This document shows, piece by piece, positions 8,183-14,822 of a DNA stretch of 18,498 nucleotides. Each line of letters starts with the position of its first letter. The stretch's first letter is position 1. This DNA comes from Gemmiger_A avium. Its GTDB lineage: Bacteria; Bacillota; Clostridia; Oscillospirales; Ruminococcaceae. The position numbers and the translations under genes are program-made. The DNA lies in assembly GCA_019114585.1 (NCBI GenBank), contig DXFE01000116.1, positions 1-18,498 on the forward strand. The letters are read 5' to 3'. Under the pieces are notes generated by a model, which worked only from the letters and a program-made list of their open reading frames with translations, did no database searches and was not told the DNA's origin.

Positions 8183-8448
8183 AAGGTCCTCCTTTGAAAA
8201 AGCGACGAGGGCACAGAAACAAAAAAGGCGACCAGACGCACCGCGCACCGGCTGCAAAAGCCCGGTGCCCGGTTTTGTCTGACCGCCGCGCCGCTGCCGT
8301 ATGGGCCGGGGCTTCCGCCCGGCGCCCGGCGGGGCCTCCCTGGCCCCCTCGCAAGCAATCGTTTTGTGTTCTGCGCCCCGGTGTAAGGGGCGGATCAGGC
8401 CCGCCGCAAGGGGCGGGCGGCCGCACCTTCCTGGCGGGCCGTTTGCTG
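8183..8448 (-). promoter_or_regulatory. Long structured 5' leader of the transporter operon
   Basis: About 265 nt separate the predicted transcription start (near 8448) from the binding-protein ATG. Read on the - strand, it contains consecutive stem-loops at 8399-8418 (7 bp), 8374-8392 (6 bp, loop TTACACC), 8331-8347 (6 bp, loop AGGGA) and one with a GGAA loop near 8305-8323, then a strong terminator. A further stem can form between 8320-8332 and 8283-8293. It overlaps the terminator's 5' arm by five bases, which gives a possible alternative fold. I tried to match known classes (cobalamin, TPP, SAM, FMN, glycine, preQ1, c-di-GMP-I) and saw none of their signature boxes. Function as a cis-regulatory RNA is inferred from the layout. 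Confidence 0.55.
8217..8287 (-). terminator. Leader terminator (probable attenuator) upstream of the transporter operon
   Basis: On the - strand an 11-bp outer stem (8287-8277 with 8237-8227, two G-T pairs) encloses an inner 12-bp stem with one mismatch (8273-8262 with 8251-8240) around a 10-nt loop. The stem is followed at once by TTTTTTGTTT. It lies 35 bases upstream of the first gene and downstream of the predicted promoter, with no gene between. A terminator in that position would stop transcripts before the operon unless it is opened, which is the arrangement seen in riboswitch or attenuation control. Confidence 0.85.
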
Positions 8449-8454
8449 GTTATA

Positions 8455-8484
8455 AGGATACCATATCCGGCCGTGACGGGTCAA
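8455..8484 (-). promoter_or_regulatory. Predicted promoter of the transporter operon
   Basis: On the - strand TTGACC (8484-8479) and TATCCT (8460-8455) are separated by 18 bases. It is the best sigma-A-like pair in the divergent intergenic region. It overlaps no gene and would start transcription near 8448, leaving the long leader. Confidence 0.5.
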
Positions 8485-8509
8485 GCACAGGGCACAGCAA
8501 TCGTTTGTC

Positions 8510-8539
8510 TTGCACCGGGGGCCGCCGGTGGAGTATAAT
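8510..8539 (+). promoter_or_regulatory. Predicted promoter of the Crp/Fnr regulator operon
   Basis: TTGCAC (8510-8515), an 18-base spacer and a perfect TATAAT (8534-8539) precede the ribosome binding site by only about 15 bases, giving a very short leader. It lies back to back with the transporter promoter, so a protein bound between 8480 and 8515 could affect both. Confidence 0.65.
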
Positions 8540-8567
8540 CAGAAAAAAGCTCCAAGGAGGCCGCCCC

Positions 8568-9227
8568 ATGTACACCGAAACCCTCAGCCGCCTGCCGTTC
8601 TGGCAGCATCTTACCCCCGCCCAGCAGGCGGCCGCCGCCGACCAGTGCCGCCGGGTGGAGTACGCTGCCGGCCAGGCGGTGCACAGCCCCGGCGAGGGGT
8701 GCCTGGGGGTGCTGCTGATTGAAAGCGGCGCGCTGCGCATCTACCTGAGCAGCCCGGAGGGCCGCCAGGCCACCATCGACCGGCTGCACGCCGGGCAGAT
8801 CTGCGTGATGACCGCCGCCTGCATGATGCGGGGGGTCAGCTTTGACGTGCAGGTGGAGGCGGAAAGCGACACCGCGGCCCTGCTGCTGCCCGCCCGGCTG
8901 TTTGCGGGCCTGATGCAGGAGAATATTTATGTGGAGGCGTTTTTGTACCGGGCGGCCACCGAGCGGTTTGCCTCGGTGCTGACCGGGATGGAGCAGATGC
9001 TGTTTTTGACGCTGGAGCAGCGGGTGGCCAGTTTCCTGCTGGACGAGGCGGCCCGCACCGGCAGCGACGCGGTGCGCGTGACACAGGAGCAGCTGGCCCA
9101 GGCCATCGGCAGCGCCCGGGAGGCGGTAAGCCGCACCCTGAAAAAGCTGGAGCGCCAGGGCCTGGTAACGGTGGAGCGGGGCGCGGTGCGCCTCGCCGAC
9201 CGGCCGGCTTTGTACCGGCTGCTGTGA
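8568..9227 (+). CDS. Crp/Fnr-family transcriptional regulator
   Basis: This 219-aa protein has an N-terminal cyclic-nucleotide-binding-type beta-roll (residues ~10-125; YAAGQAVHSPGEGCLGVLLI, GALRIYLSSPEGRQ). A dimerisation helix follows (~125-155, LEQRVASFLLDEA), then a winged helix with VTQEQLAQAIGSAREAVSRT, whose E-x-x-SR pattern matches the Fnr recognition helix. There is no N-terminal cysteine cluster like that of E. coli Fnr, and the effector cannot be read from the sequence. The ATG follows AAGGAGG at seven bases. The gene is divergent from the metal/peptide transporter operon and first in a three-gene transcript, so it is a candidate regulator of that operon, though this is inferred from position only. 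Confidence 0.92.
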   Translation: MYTETLSRLPFWQHLTPAQQAAAADQCRRVEYAAGQAVHSPGEGCLGVLLIESGALRIYLSSPEGRQATIDRLHAGQICVMTAACMMRGVSFDVQVEAESDTAALLLPARLFAGLMQENIYVEAFLYRAATERFASVLTGMEQMLFLTLEQRVASFLLDEAARTGSDAVRVTQEQLAQAIGSAREAVSRTLKKLERQGLVTVERGAVRLADRPALYRLL

Positions 9228-9239
9228 GGGAGGAAAAGG

Positions 9240-9722
9240 ATGGAACTGCTGGAAACGACCCTGTGTTATCTGGAGCGGGAGGGCTGCTACCTGATGCTGC
9301 ACCGGGTAAAAAAGGACAAGGACGTAAACCGGGACAAGTGGATCGGGGTAGGCGGCAAGTTTGAGCCGGGGGAAACGGCGCTGGCCTGCGCGGTGCGGGA
9401 AGTGCGGGAGGAGACCGGCTACACCATGGTCGCGCCCCGGTACCGGGGCATGGTGGACTTTTACAACCCGCCCTGGCCCGCCGAGCGGATGCACCTGTAT
9501 ACCTGCTGTGAATTCACCGGCACCGAGCACCCCTGCGACGAGGGGGAGCTGGCCTGGGTGCCCAAGGAGCAGGTGCCCGCGCTGCCGGTGTGGCAGGGGG
9601 ACAAGATCTTTCTGGAACTGCTGGCGCAGGGCGCGCCGTTCTTTCACCTGGCGCTTTACTACGCGGGGGACACGCTGACCCGGGCCGTGCTGGATGGCCG
9701 GGAGCTGCCCCTGCCCCAATGA
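9240..9722 (+). CDS. Nudix hydrolase, MutT/MTH1-like
   Basis: This 160-aa protein contains a perfect Nudix box, Gx5Ex7REUxEExGU: G39, E45 and REVREETGY at 53-61, preceded by KWIGVGGKFEPGE. The pattern and the short all-in-one domain resemble 8-oxo-dGTP diphosphatases (MutT, MTH1), which remove oxidised nucleotides. Related Nudix enzymes act on other nucleoside diphosphate derivatives, so the substrate is not certain. It starts 12 bases after the Crp/Fnr gene behind a GGGAGG site and is evidently co-transcribed. Pairing with a Crp/Fnr regulator would fit an oxidative stress role, but that is speculation. Confidence 0.9.
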   Translation: MELLETTLCYLEREGCYLMLHRVKKDKDVNRDKWIGVGGKFEPGETALACAVREVREETGYTMVAPRYRGMVDFYNPPWPAERMHLYTCCEFTGTEHPCDEGELAWVPKEQVPALPVWQGDKIFLELLAQGAPFFHLALYYAGDTLTRAVLDGRELPLPQ

Positions 9723-9734
9723 CGGGAGGTATGT

Positions 9735-10040
9735 ATGGACAAGCTGGAACAGGCCTTTGTGGCCGAGATGGCAAAAAAGACCGAACAGGCCCGCGCCGTG
9801 GGCGTGGACGGGGGCCGCACCCTGGCGGCGCTGGAAAAACAGGGCCCGGCCCGGCTGCTGGGCCAGCAGGCGCGGCGGGGCTGCGTGAGCGCCGAGTTTG
9901 AGACGCTGGCCGCCGCCGGCCGGCTGGACCTGAGCCTGGAGGCCGCGGCGGTGCAGGGCCGCTACGGCGCGTTGTTTGACGACGATACCGTGAACTTCTG
10001 TTTGCAGGTATTGTGCGAGAAAGGGTATTTTGCCCTGTAA
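9735..10040 (+). CDS. Hypothetical protein, 101 aa
   Basis: I do not recognise a family. The protein is small, soluble and alpha-helical in character (MDKLEQAFVAEMAKKTEQAR at the start), with no signal peptide, membrane segment or cysteine motif (two isolated cysteines only). A GGGAGG site six to eight bases ahead of the ATG, the 12-base gap after the Nudix gene and a terminator directly after the stop support it as a real last gene of this operon. Confidence 0.7.
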   Translation: MDKLEQAFVAEMAKKTEQARAVGVDGGRTLAALEKQGPARLLGQQARRGCVSAEFETLAAAGRLDLSLEAAAVQGRYGALFDDDTVNFCLQVLCEKGYFAL

Positions 10041-10089
10041 AACAAAAAAGGCAAACCCCCGCGGCCAAAAGCCGCGGGGGTTTGTGCGT
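10041..10089. terminator. Bidirectional rho-independent terminator
   Basis: A perfect 14-bp stem (10052-10065 with 10071-10084) has a CAAAA loop. On the - strand it is followed by CCTTTTTTGTTTT, an excellent terminator for the winged-helix gene. On the + strand the tail TGCGTTTATT is weaker but suits the convergent 101-aa gene. Confidence 0.9.
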
Positions 10090-10440
10090 TTATTGGCTCT
10101 CGATCTTGTAGCCCACGCCCCAGATGGTGCGGATGTACCGGGGGCTGGCCACCGTGTCCTGCAGCTTGCGGCGCAGATGGCGCATATGCACCGAGATGGT
10201 GTTGGCCGCGCCGCAGCAGCGCTCGTCGTTCCAGATGCGGCGGCACAGTTCCTCGGCGCTGATCACGGCGCCGTCCTGTTCCAGCAGGATGCGCAGGATG
10301 GCAAATTCGGTGGGGGTCAGGGCCACGGGCCGCCCGTGCAGCAGGCACTCGTGGCGGGCCACGCTCAGCTGCAGATCGCCCACGGCGTAGTCCCGGGGCG
10401 TTTCGGTTTGCGGCATCGTGGCCGCGGTATCGTCAAACAT
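10090..10440 (-). CDS. Orphan OmpR/PhoB-type winged-helix DNA-binding protein, no receiver domain
   Basis: This 116-aa protein is essentially one Trans_reg_C winged helix (residues ~18-114): LTPTEFAILRILLEQDGAVI, EELCRRIWND, the recognition helix region ANTISVHMRHLRRKL, and the wing YIRTIWGVGYKIE. A usual response regulator is about 225 aa with an N-terminal receiver; none is encoded upstream. The ATG has its own AAGGAGG site eight bases ahead, so this looks like a true short gene and not a fragment. No sensor kinase is nearby. It probably binds DNA as a dimer without phosphorylation control, or is controlled by another protein; both are inference. Confidence 0.88.
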   Translation of the reverse strand: MFDDTAATMPQTETPRDYAVGDLQLSVARHECLLHGRPVALTPTEFAILRILLEQDGAVISAEELCRRIWNDERCCGAANTISVHMRHLRRKLQDTVASPRYIRTIWGVGYKIESQ

Positions 10441-10529
10441 AAAGGGTTCCTCCTTGCGGGCCGCCCATCCGGCTGTGCAAAGACGCGGGGGCGGCGAGGC
10501 TTTCCCGGCGAAAAGGCCGGGCCGTTATC

Positions 10530-10541
10530 CATATAATAGAC
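10530..10541 (-). promoter_or_regulatory. Possible -10 region for the winged-helix gene
   Basis: The - strand sequence TCTATTATATGG stands out as AT-rich in GC-rich surroundings, about 93 bases before the gene. TATTAT (10538-10533) could be the -10 box, but I find no good -35 at the right spacing. A small hairpin (10504-10521, 6-bp stem) lies between it and the gene. Confidence 0.35.
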
Positions 10542-10603
10542 GATTTTGCCGCCGCTATTATTTCCTTTTTTATCACAAAGTGCTGCCGGGGCCGCCGCAA
10601 GCA

Positions 10604-10647
10604 GAACAAAAAGACAAAACGCCCGCCCCGTCAGGGGCAGGCGTTTT
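10604..10647 (-). terminator. Rho-independent terminator of the methyltransferase/GH3/HD-GYP operon
   Basis: A 14-bp stem with one G-T pair (10647-10634 with 10629-10616) and a 4-base loop is followed on the - strand by GTCTTTTTGTTCT. It lies 18 bases after the stop codon of the HD-GYP gene. Confidence 0.88.
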
Positions 10648-10665
10648 TGGCAGAAAACCAGGTTG

Positions 10666-13206
10666 TCAGGCCTGAGGATGGGCGGCTTTCACCGCAACGG
10701 AGGCAGGTTCGTTGCCGATCAGCCGCACCTTGCCTTCCCGCAAACAGTCCACGAACAGCGGAGCCAGCTTCGGGTCAAACTGGCGGCCGGCCTCCTCCTC
10801 CAGAATCTGGATGGCCCGTTCCAGCGGCACCGCCGGCTTGTAGCAGCGGCGGCTGGTCATGGCGTCAAAGGAGTCCGCCACGCAGAGGATCCGGGCGGCC
10901 AGGGGAATGTCCTCCCCGCCGATGCGCCGGGGATAGCCCCGGCCGTCGTACCGCTCGTGGTGGCCGATAACCGCGGGGATGATGTAGTCCAGGGCGGGCA
11001 GATGCCGGATGATGCCGATGGAGGCTTCCACATGGCCCTGCATCAGCTCGTATTCCTCGTCGGTCAGTTTGCCGGTCTTGTTCAGTACCTGCTCGGGAAT
11101 GCCGATTTTGCCGATGTCATGCAGCAGCGCCGCCTGGCGGATGATCTCCACAAAGTCGTTGTTCAGCCCCACCGCCCGGGCCAGCTCGGTGGCGTAGTAG
11201 GCCACGTTGCGGGAATGGGTGAAGGTATAGTGATCCTTGGCGTCGATGGCGGCGGTCAGGGCCACCACGGTGGGCTCGTACTCCTGGTAAATGTGCCGGT
11301 GGTCTACCTTTTCGTTCGGCACGTCCCCCCGCAGCACCGAGTCAAACACCTCGATGGCGTTCTTGCCGCTGCGCTTTACATGGTATACCGCCATGTCCGC
11401 GTTCTCCAGCAGCTGCTTGGAGGTGGAGGCGTCAAAGGGCGCGGCGCTGATGCCGATACTCACGGTCAGAACCTTGAGCTTGCGGTCCACCGTGGCCCGG
11501 TTCATGTTGTACACCTGGCGCTGGATGCTCTCGGCCAGGGCGCGGGTGGCCAGCACGTCGTACCGGGGCAGCAGTACCGCAAACTCCTTGCTGGTGTAGC
11601 GGGCCACATAGCCGTTATCCCCCACGCTGTTCTGCAGCACCCGGGCCACGTTGCGCAGGGCCCGGTCGCCCTCGGCGGCGCCGTACAGCTGGTTGTACAG
11701 TTTGAAGTCGTCGATGTTGATGATGATCAGGCTCAGGGTGCTCTCCCGGTTGGCGGCGAACTCCCGTTCCAGAATCTCGTAGAAATACTTGCGGTTGTAC
11801 AGGCCGGTCAGCTCGTCGGTGCGGGCTTCATGGCAGGCCTGCTCATACAGCTTGGCGTTTTTCAGAGCAATGGAGGTCACCGAAGCCACCGAGGGCAGCC
11901 ACTGCATATCCCGCAGCCGGATGTGCTGGCCGGTGCGCTGGGTAAACAGCACCACCCCCTGCATCTCGCCGGAATCCCCCAGCAGCCCCAGCGCACCGTG
12001 TACGCCCAGGGTGCGGAACCGGTCCTTTTCTTCCTGCCACATGGAGCGGTAGGCCACGGTGTTTTCAAAGTCCTTCCAGGCCACGCACTGCTGGGCGCGC
12101 AGTTCGTCCAGCAGCGGGCAGTCCGCCCGCAGCGCAAAGGACAGATCGTGCAGCGGCTGGTTGCTGCAGCGGGCCTTGAAAACCCCGTCTTCCAGCACGC
12201 AGATGTACACGTTGTCGATGCCCGGCACCATCTTGATGGTGTCCACCGTTTTCTGCAGAATATCGTCCACGTTCAGCAGCTGGCTCACCGCCAGGCTGTA
12301 TTCCCGCAGCGCGTCGGCCAGATGGTTTTCCTCCCGCACAAACAGGTTGTTGGCCAGCCGTTTCCACAAGAAGGTAAAGGCCACCGCCGAGAACAGGAAC
12401 AGCGCCGCAAACAGCAGCACGGCGTATTCCTCGCCGCCGGGCAGCCGGGTCAGCGCGCCCATGCAGTAGGGCTGCAGATACAAAAACAGCACCAGGGTGA
12501 TGCACAGGCCCACCAGGTAGCACACACTCTCGCTGGCCAGCAGCTGCAGCTTGAACAGCCGCTTTTTGGCCAGGGCGTAAACCAGCAGCACCGCGTTGAC
12601 GATGCCGCCCAGAATGTCCACCGGGAACCCGCTGAACACCGGCAGCAGCATGGCGGCATGCCCCAAAAACAGGATGGCGATGCCCCAGATCACCGGGCGC
12701 AGCTGCCCGCGCAGATAGGGTTTGTCCCGGTAGGCGCCGATCAGGTTGGCCATCCCGTGCAGAATGACCACGCCCTCGATCAGGAACAGAAAGACTACCG
12801 GCCAGTGGATGGCATCGTAGACGAACTCCACCCGGTCGCCCCGCTGTACCATGACCGGCCAACGCATAAAGAAGCCGGAGGGGATATTGCCCAGAAAGAC
12901 CGCCAGCAGGATCACCAGATACAGCTTGTCCGCGCCGGATCCGGGCCTGTCCACAAAGGCGTTCATGAACCGGTAGTAGGCGTAGGACATGAGCAGCAGC
13001 CCGCCCAGGGACACATGATACCAGAACACATAGTCCGGCGGCATCTGCCAGCGCATCAGCAGCGAACCGCCGGTCCAGCAGATCATGGTGAAGAGCAGCA
13101 CCAGGAACTGGCGCACCACGCGGTTTTTCTTCACCGCCAGAAAGATCAGGAACTGGCAGGCGTACACGAACACCGCAATGGCGGAAATATACCCGTAGAT
13201 GTCCAT
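10666..13206 (-). CDS. Multi-pass membrane GAF-GGDEF-HD-GYP protein, probable cyclic di-GMP phosphodiesterase
   Basis: This 846-aa protein has about eight membrane helices (residues ~5-285) resembling the 7TM-type sensor region of some histidine kinases. A GAF-like domain follows (~300-455), then a GGDEF domain (~461-623, opening with TDELTGLYNRKYFYEILERE) and an HD-GYP domain (~643-825). The HD-GYP site is intact: HDIGK at 696-700 and HHERYDGRGYP at 749-759, as in enzymes that hydrolyse cyclic di-GMP (some members act on cGAMP). The GGDEF motif is degenerate, reading YTSKEF around 537-542, so cyclase activity is unlikely and GTP sensing is possible. The ATG follows a GGGGAGG site that lies in the last codons of the GH3 gene, with only 5 bases between the genes. 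Its role is probably to tie a membrane signal to second-messenger turnover. Confidence 0.93.
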   Translation of the reverse strand: MDIYGYISAIAVFVYACQFLIFLAVKKNRVVRQFLVLLFTMICWTGGSLLMRWQMPPDYVFWYHVSLGGLLLMSYAYYRFMNAFVDRPGSGADKLYLVILLAVFLGNIPSGFFMRWPVMVQRGDRVEFVYDAIHWPVVFLFLIEGVVILHGMANLIGAYRDKPYLRGQLRPVIWGIAILFLGHAAMLLPVFSGFPVDILGGIVNAVLLVYALAKKRLFKLQLLASESVCYLVGLCITLVLFLYLQPYCMGALTRLPGGEEYAVLLFAALFLFSAVAFTFLWKRLANNLFVREENHLADALREYSLAVSQLLNVDDILQKTVDTIKMVPGIDNVYICVLEDGVFKARCSNQPLHDLSFALRADCPLLDELRAQQCVAWKDFENTVAYRSMWQEEKDRFRTLGVHGALGLLGDSGEMQGVVLFTQRTGQHIRLRDMQWLPSVASVTSIALKNAKLYEQACHEARTDELTGLYNRKYFYEILEREFAANRESTLSLIIINIDDFKLYNQLYGAAEGDRALRNVARVLQNSVGDNGYVARYTSKEFAVLLPRYDVLATRALAESIQRQVYNMNRATVDRKLKVLTVSIGISAAPFDASTSKQLLENADMAVYHVKRSGKNAIEVFDSVLRGDVPNEKVDHRHIYQEYEPTVVALTAAIDAKDHYTFTHSRNVAYYATELARAVGLNNDFVEIIRQAALLHDIGKIGIPEQVLNKTGKLTDEEYELMQGHVEASIGIIRHLPALDYIIPAVIGHHERYDGRGYPRRIGGEDIPLAARILCVADSFDAMTSRRCYKPAVPLERAIQILEEEAGRQFDPKLAPLFVDCLREGKVRLIGNEPASVAVKAAHPQA

Positions 13207-13211
13207 GCCGC

Positions 13212-14822
13212 TTACCTCCCCTCGCCGGCACAGGCCAGCAGTTCATCCAGCTGGTACCGGTCCGGGTTCATCTGCCGGGGGCGGCGGCCGTGCCGCGCCT
13301 CATAGGCCGCAAAGGAACCGGTGCGCAGCACCGTGACCCGCAGCGGGTCCATGCCCAGCAGCTTTTTCAGGTCCCGGTAATCCTGATCGGTGTACTTGAA
13401 ATAGGTGGTCAGCAGATCCCGCAGCACGTCGGTGCTGATGGCGTGCTTGAGGAACGCCTCCCGCTGAATCTCCACGTACAGGTGGAAATAGGGCCGATTT
13501 TCGCTGGTGAATTCCTTGGCGGCCACCCAGCCGGTCACCGGCAGGCCGCTGAGCTCGATCACCGAGCGGATGCCGTTGGCCGAGATGCGGGTAAAGCCCG
13601 CGATGTCGATGATGTCCGGCACCCGGTCCACATACTCGAACCGGGGGATATGGGTGCCGTCCTCCCGGCTGGACAGGCCCAGGCAGCGATAGGTGTCCCC
13701 CACCCGGTAGCGGGCAAAGGCGCCGCCCTTGAGCACCGTCAGGATCAGTTCGTACTTTTCGCCGGGCTGTACCTCGTCCATCAGGCAGGTGCGGGGCTGG
13801 TAGTCCGGCTCGTCCATCAGGCGCAGCATGTCCCGCTCGGGCAGAAACTCGTAAAAGCAGGTGTCCGGGAAGAAGTACATGCCGCTGCGGTTCCAGATCT
13901 CGGTGCCGATGATGGAGGGCTCGGTGCCGGCAAACAGTTCCATGGGCCGGATGCCCCACAGCTCTTCCAGATCGTCCTTGTAGCAGCGGTTGTCGGTGCC
14001 CGCCACCATAAAGCCTTTCAGATGGAACAGGTCCGACGGGCGCAGGGGCCGGTTTTCCCGCTTGCAGCGGGACTTGGCCCGCAGAATGCGCAGCAGCATG
14101 GAGGGCTTGAACTTCAGCAGATCGGCCGGGCGCAGCTTGCCGCCCTTGCCGCTCATCTCGCCCAGGCTCAGGCTGACCGCGTAGGCCACGCTCCCGAGGC
14201 CGAAGAAGAACTCCACGTCCCGCTGCATGGCCATCTTGAAGCCCAGCTTGTTGCGCTGGCTGAAACTCATCTCCACCGCGTCCTTGACGGCGGGCAGGAA
14301 CTCGATGCCGATGGCCTCGTTCAGGGTCAGCGGGAACAGGCCGGTGGCATAGGGCAGCGGGGCCAGCCCGTACAGGAATTTATCGGTGGGGGACACATTG
14401 AACTGCCCCCGCCCCTTGCTGGTGCTCAGAATCAGGCAGGAGACCACATTGTCCCGGAAGGTGTCCAGCATGGCCCGGGTGTAGGGGGCCACCTTGATGG
14501 GGTGCCGCCCGCCCTCCCAGGTGGTCTGGATCCAGATCACCGGGGTGCCGGGCAGCATGTCCGCCTGCTTGCGCAGCAGCACGTCGGCGTAGTCCTCGTA
14601 GCTGGTCAGGGGCACCTGCTGGCGGAATTCCTCAATGGTGGCGGGCCGTTTGCCCCGCAGGATGCTCTGTCCCAGGGCGCTGGCGCTCCACAGGCGGATC
14701 TGCTCTTCCATCAGCCGGCGCTGGATGCGCATATAGTCTTCCATGGAAAGATCCAGGAATCCGCAGTAGCGGTTCCATACCGCCTGGTAGTCCTGTTGTT
14801 CCAGTTGTTCTTCCAGATTCAT
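13212..14822 (-). CDS. GH3 (auxin-responsive) family protein, ANL-superfamily acyl-adenylating enzyme
   Basis: This 536-aa protein matches the GH3 family along its length: QQVPLTSYEDYADVL (69-83), FAGTEP (297-302; the A5-like GTE motif), MYFFPDTCFYEFLPE (315-329), EKYELILT, and ARYRVGDTYR (370-379). In plants GH3 enzymes adenylate a carboxylic acid such as auxin or jasmonate and pass it to an amino acid; bacterial members are largely uncharacterised. The usual phosphate-binding loop (SSGTT-GxxK) is replaced here by TTWEGGRHPIKVAPYT (100-115), so ATP use may be altered or lost. The gene overlaps the upstream methyltransferase gene as ATGA and precedes the HD-GYP gene by 5 bases. The substrate is unknown. 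GH3 family membership is fairly sure, activity is not. Confidence 0.82.
   Translation of the reverse strand: MNLEEQLEQQDYQAVWNRYCGFLDLSMEDYMRIQRRLMEEQIRLWSASALGQSILRGKRPATIEEFRQQVPLTSYEDYADVLLRKQADMLPGTPVIWIQTTWEGGRHPIKVAPYTRAMLDTFRDNVVSCLILSTSKGRGQFNVSPTDKFLYGLAPLPYATGLFPLTLNEAIGIEFLPAVKDAVEMSFSQRNKLGFKMAMQRDVEFFFGLGSVAYAVSLSLGEMSGKGGKLRPADLLKFKPSMLLRILRAKSRCKRENRPLRPSDLFHLKGFMVAGTDNRCYKDDLEELWGIRPMELFAGTEPSIIGTEIWNRSGMYFFPDTCFYEFLPERDMLRLMDEPDYQPRTCLMDEVQPGEKYELILTVLKGGAFARYRVGDTYRCLGLSSREDGTHIPRFEYVDRVPDIIDIAGFTRISANGIRSVIELSGLPVTGWVAAKEFTSENRPYFHLYVEIQREAFLKHAISTDVLRDLLTTYFKYTDQDYRDLKKLLGMDPLRVTVLRTGSFAAYEARHGRRPRQMNPDRYQLDELLACAGEGR

Noticed and set aside
8097..8426. Possible leader peptide or small gene (GTG start) in the transporter leader on the - strand
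   Set aside because: The frame is open only because of GC bias, has no good ribosome binding site, would read through the terminator hairpin, and continues inside the binding-protein gene.
8183..8448. Cobalamin, TPP, SAM, FMN or c-di-GMP riboswitch in the leader
   Set aside because: None of the conserved boxes of these classes could be found by eye; the leader is reported as unassigned. A covariance-model search could still change this.
10090..10440. Winged-helix gene as a frameshifted remnant of a full response regulator
   Set aside because: The upstream sequence in all three frames shows no receiver motifs, and the gene has its own ribosome binding site.
10546..13305. A 919-codon open frame on the + strand across the HD-GYP gene
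   Set aside because: It is antisense to a gene with clear domains, its product is Gln/His/Gly-rich without recognisable motifs, and such frames arise from codon bias in GC-rich DNA.
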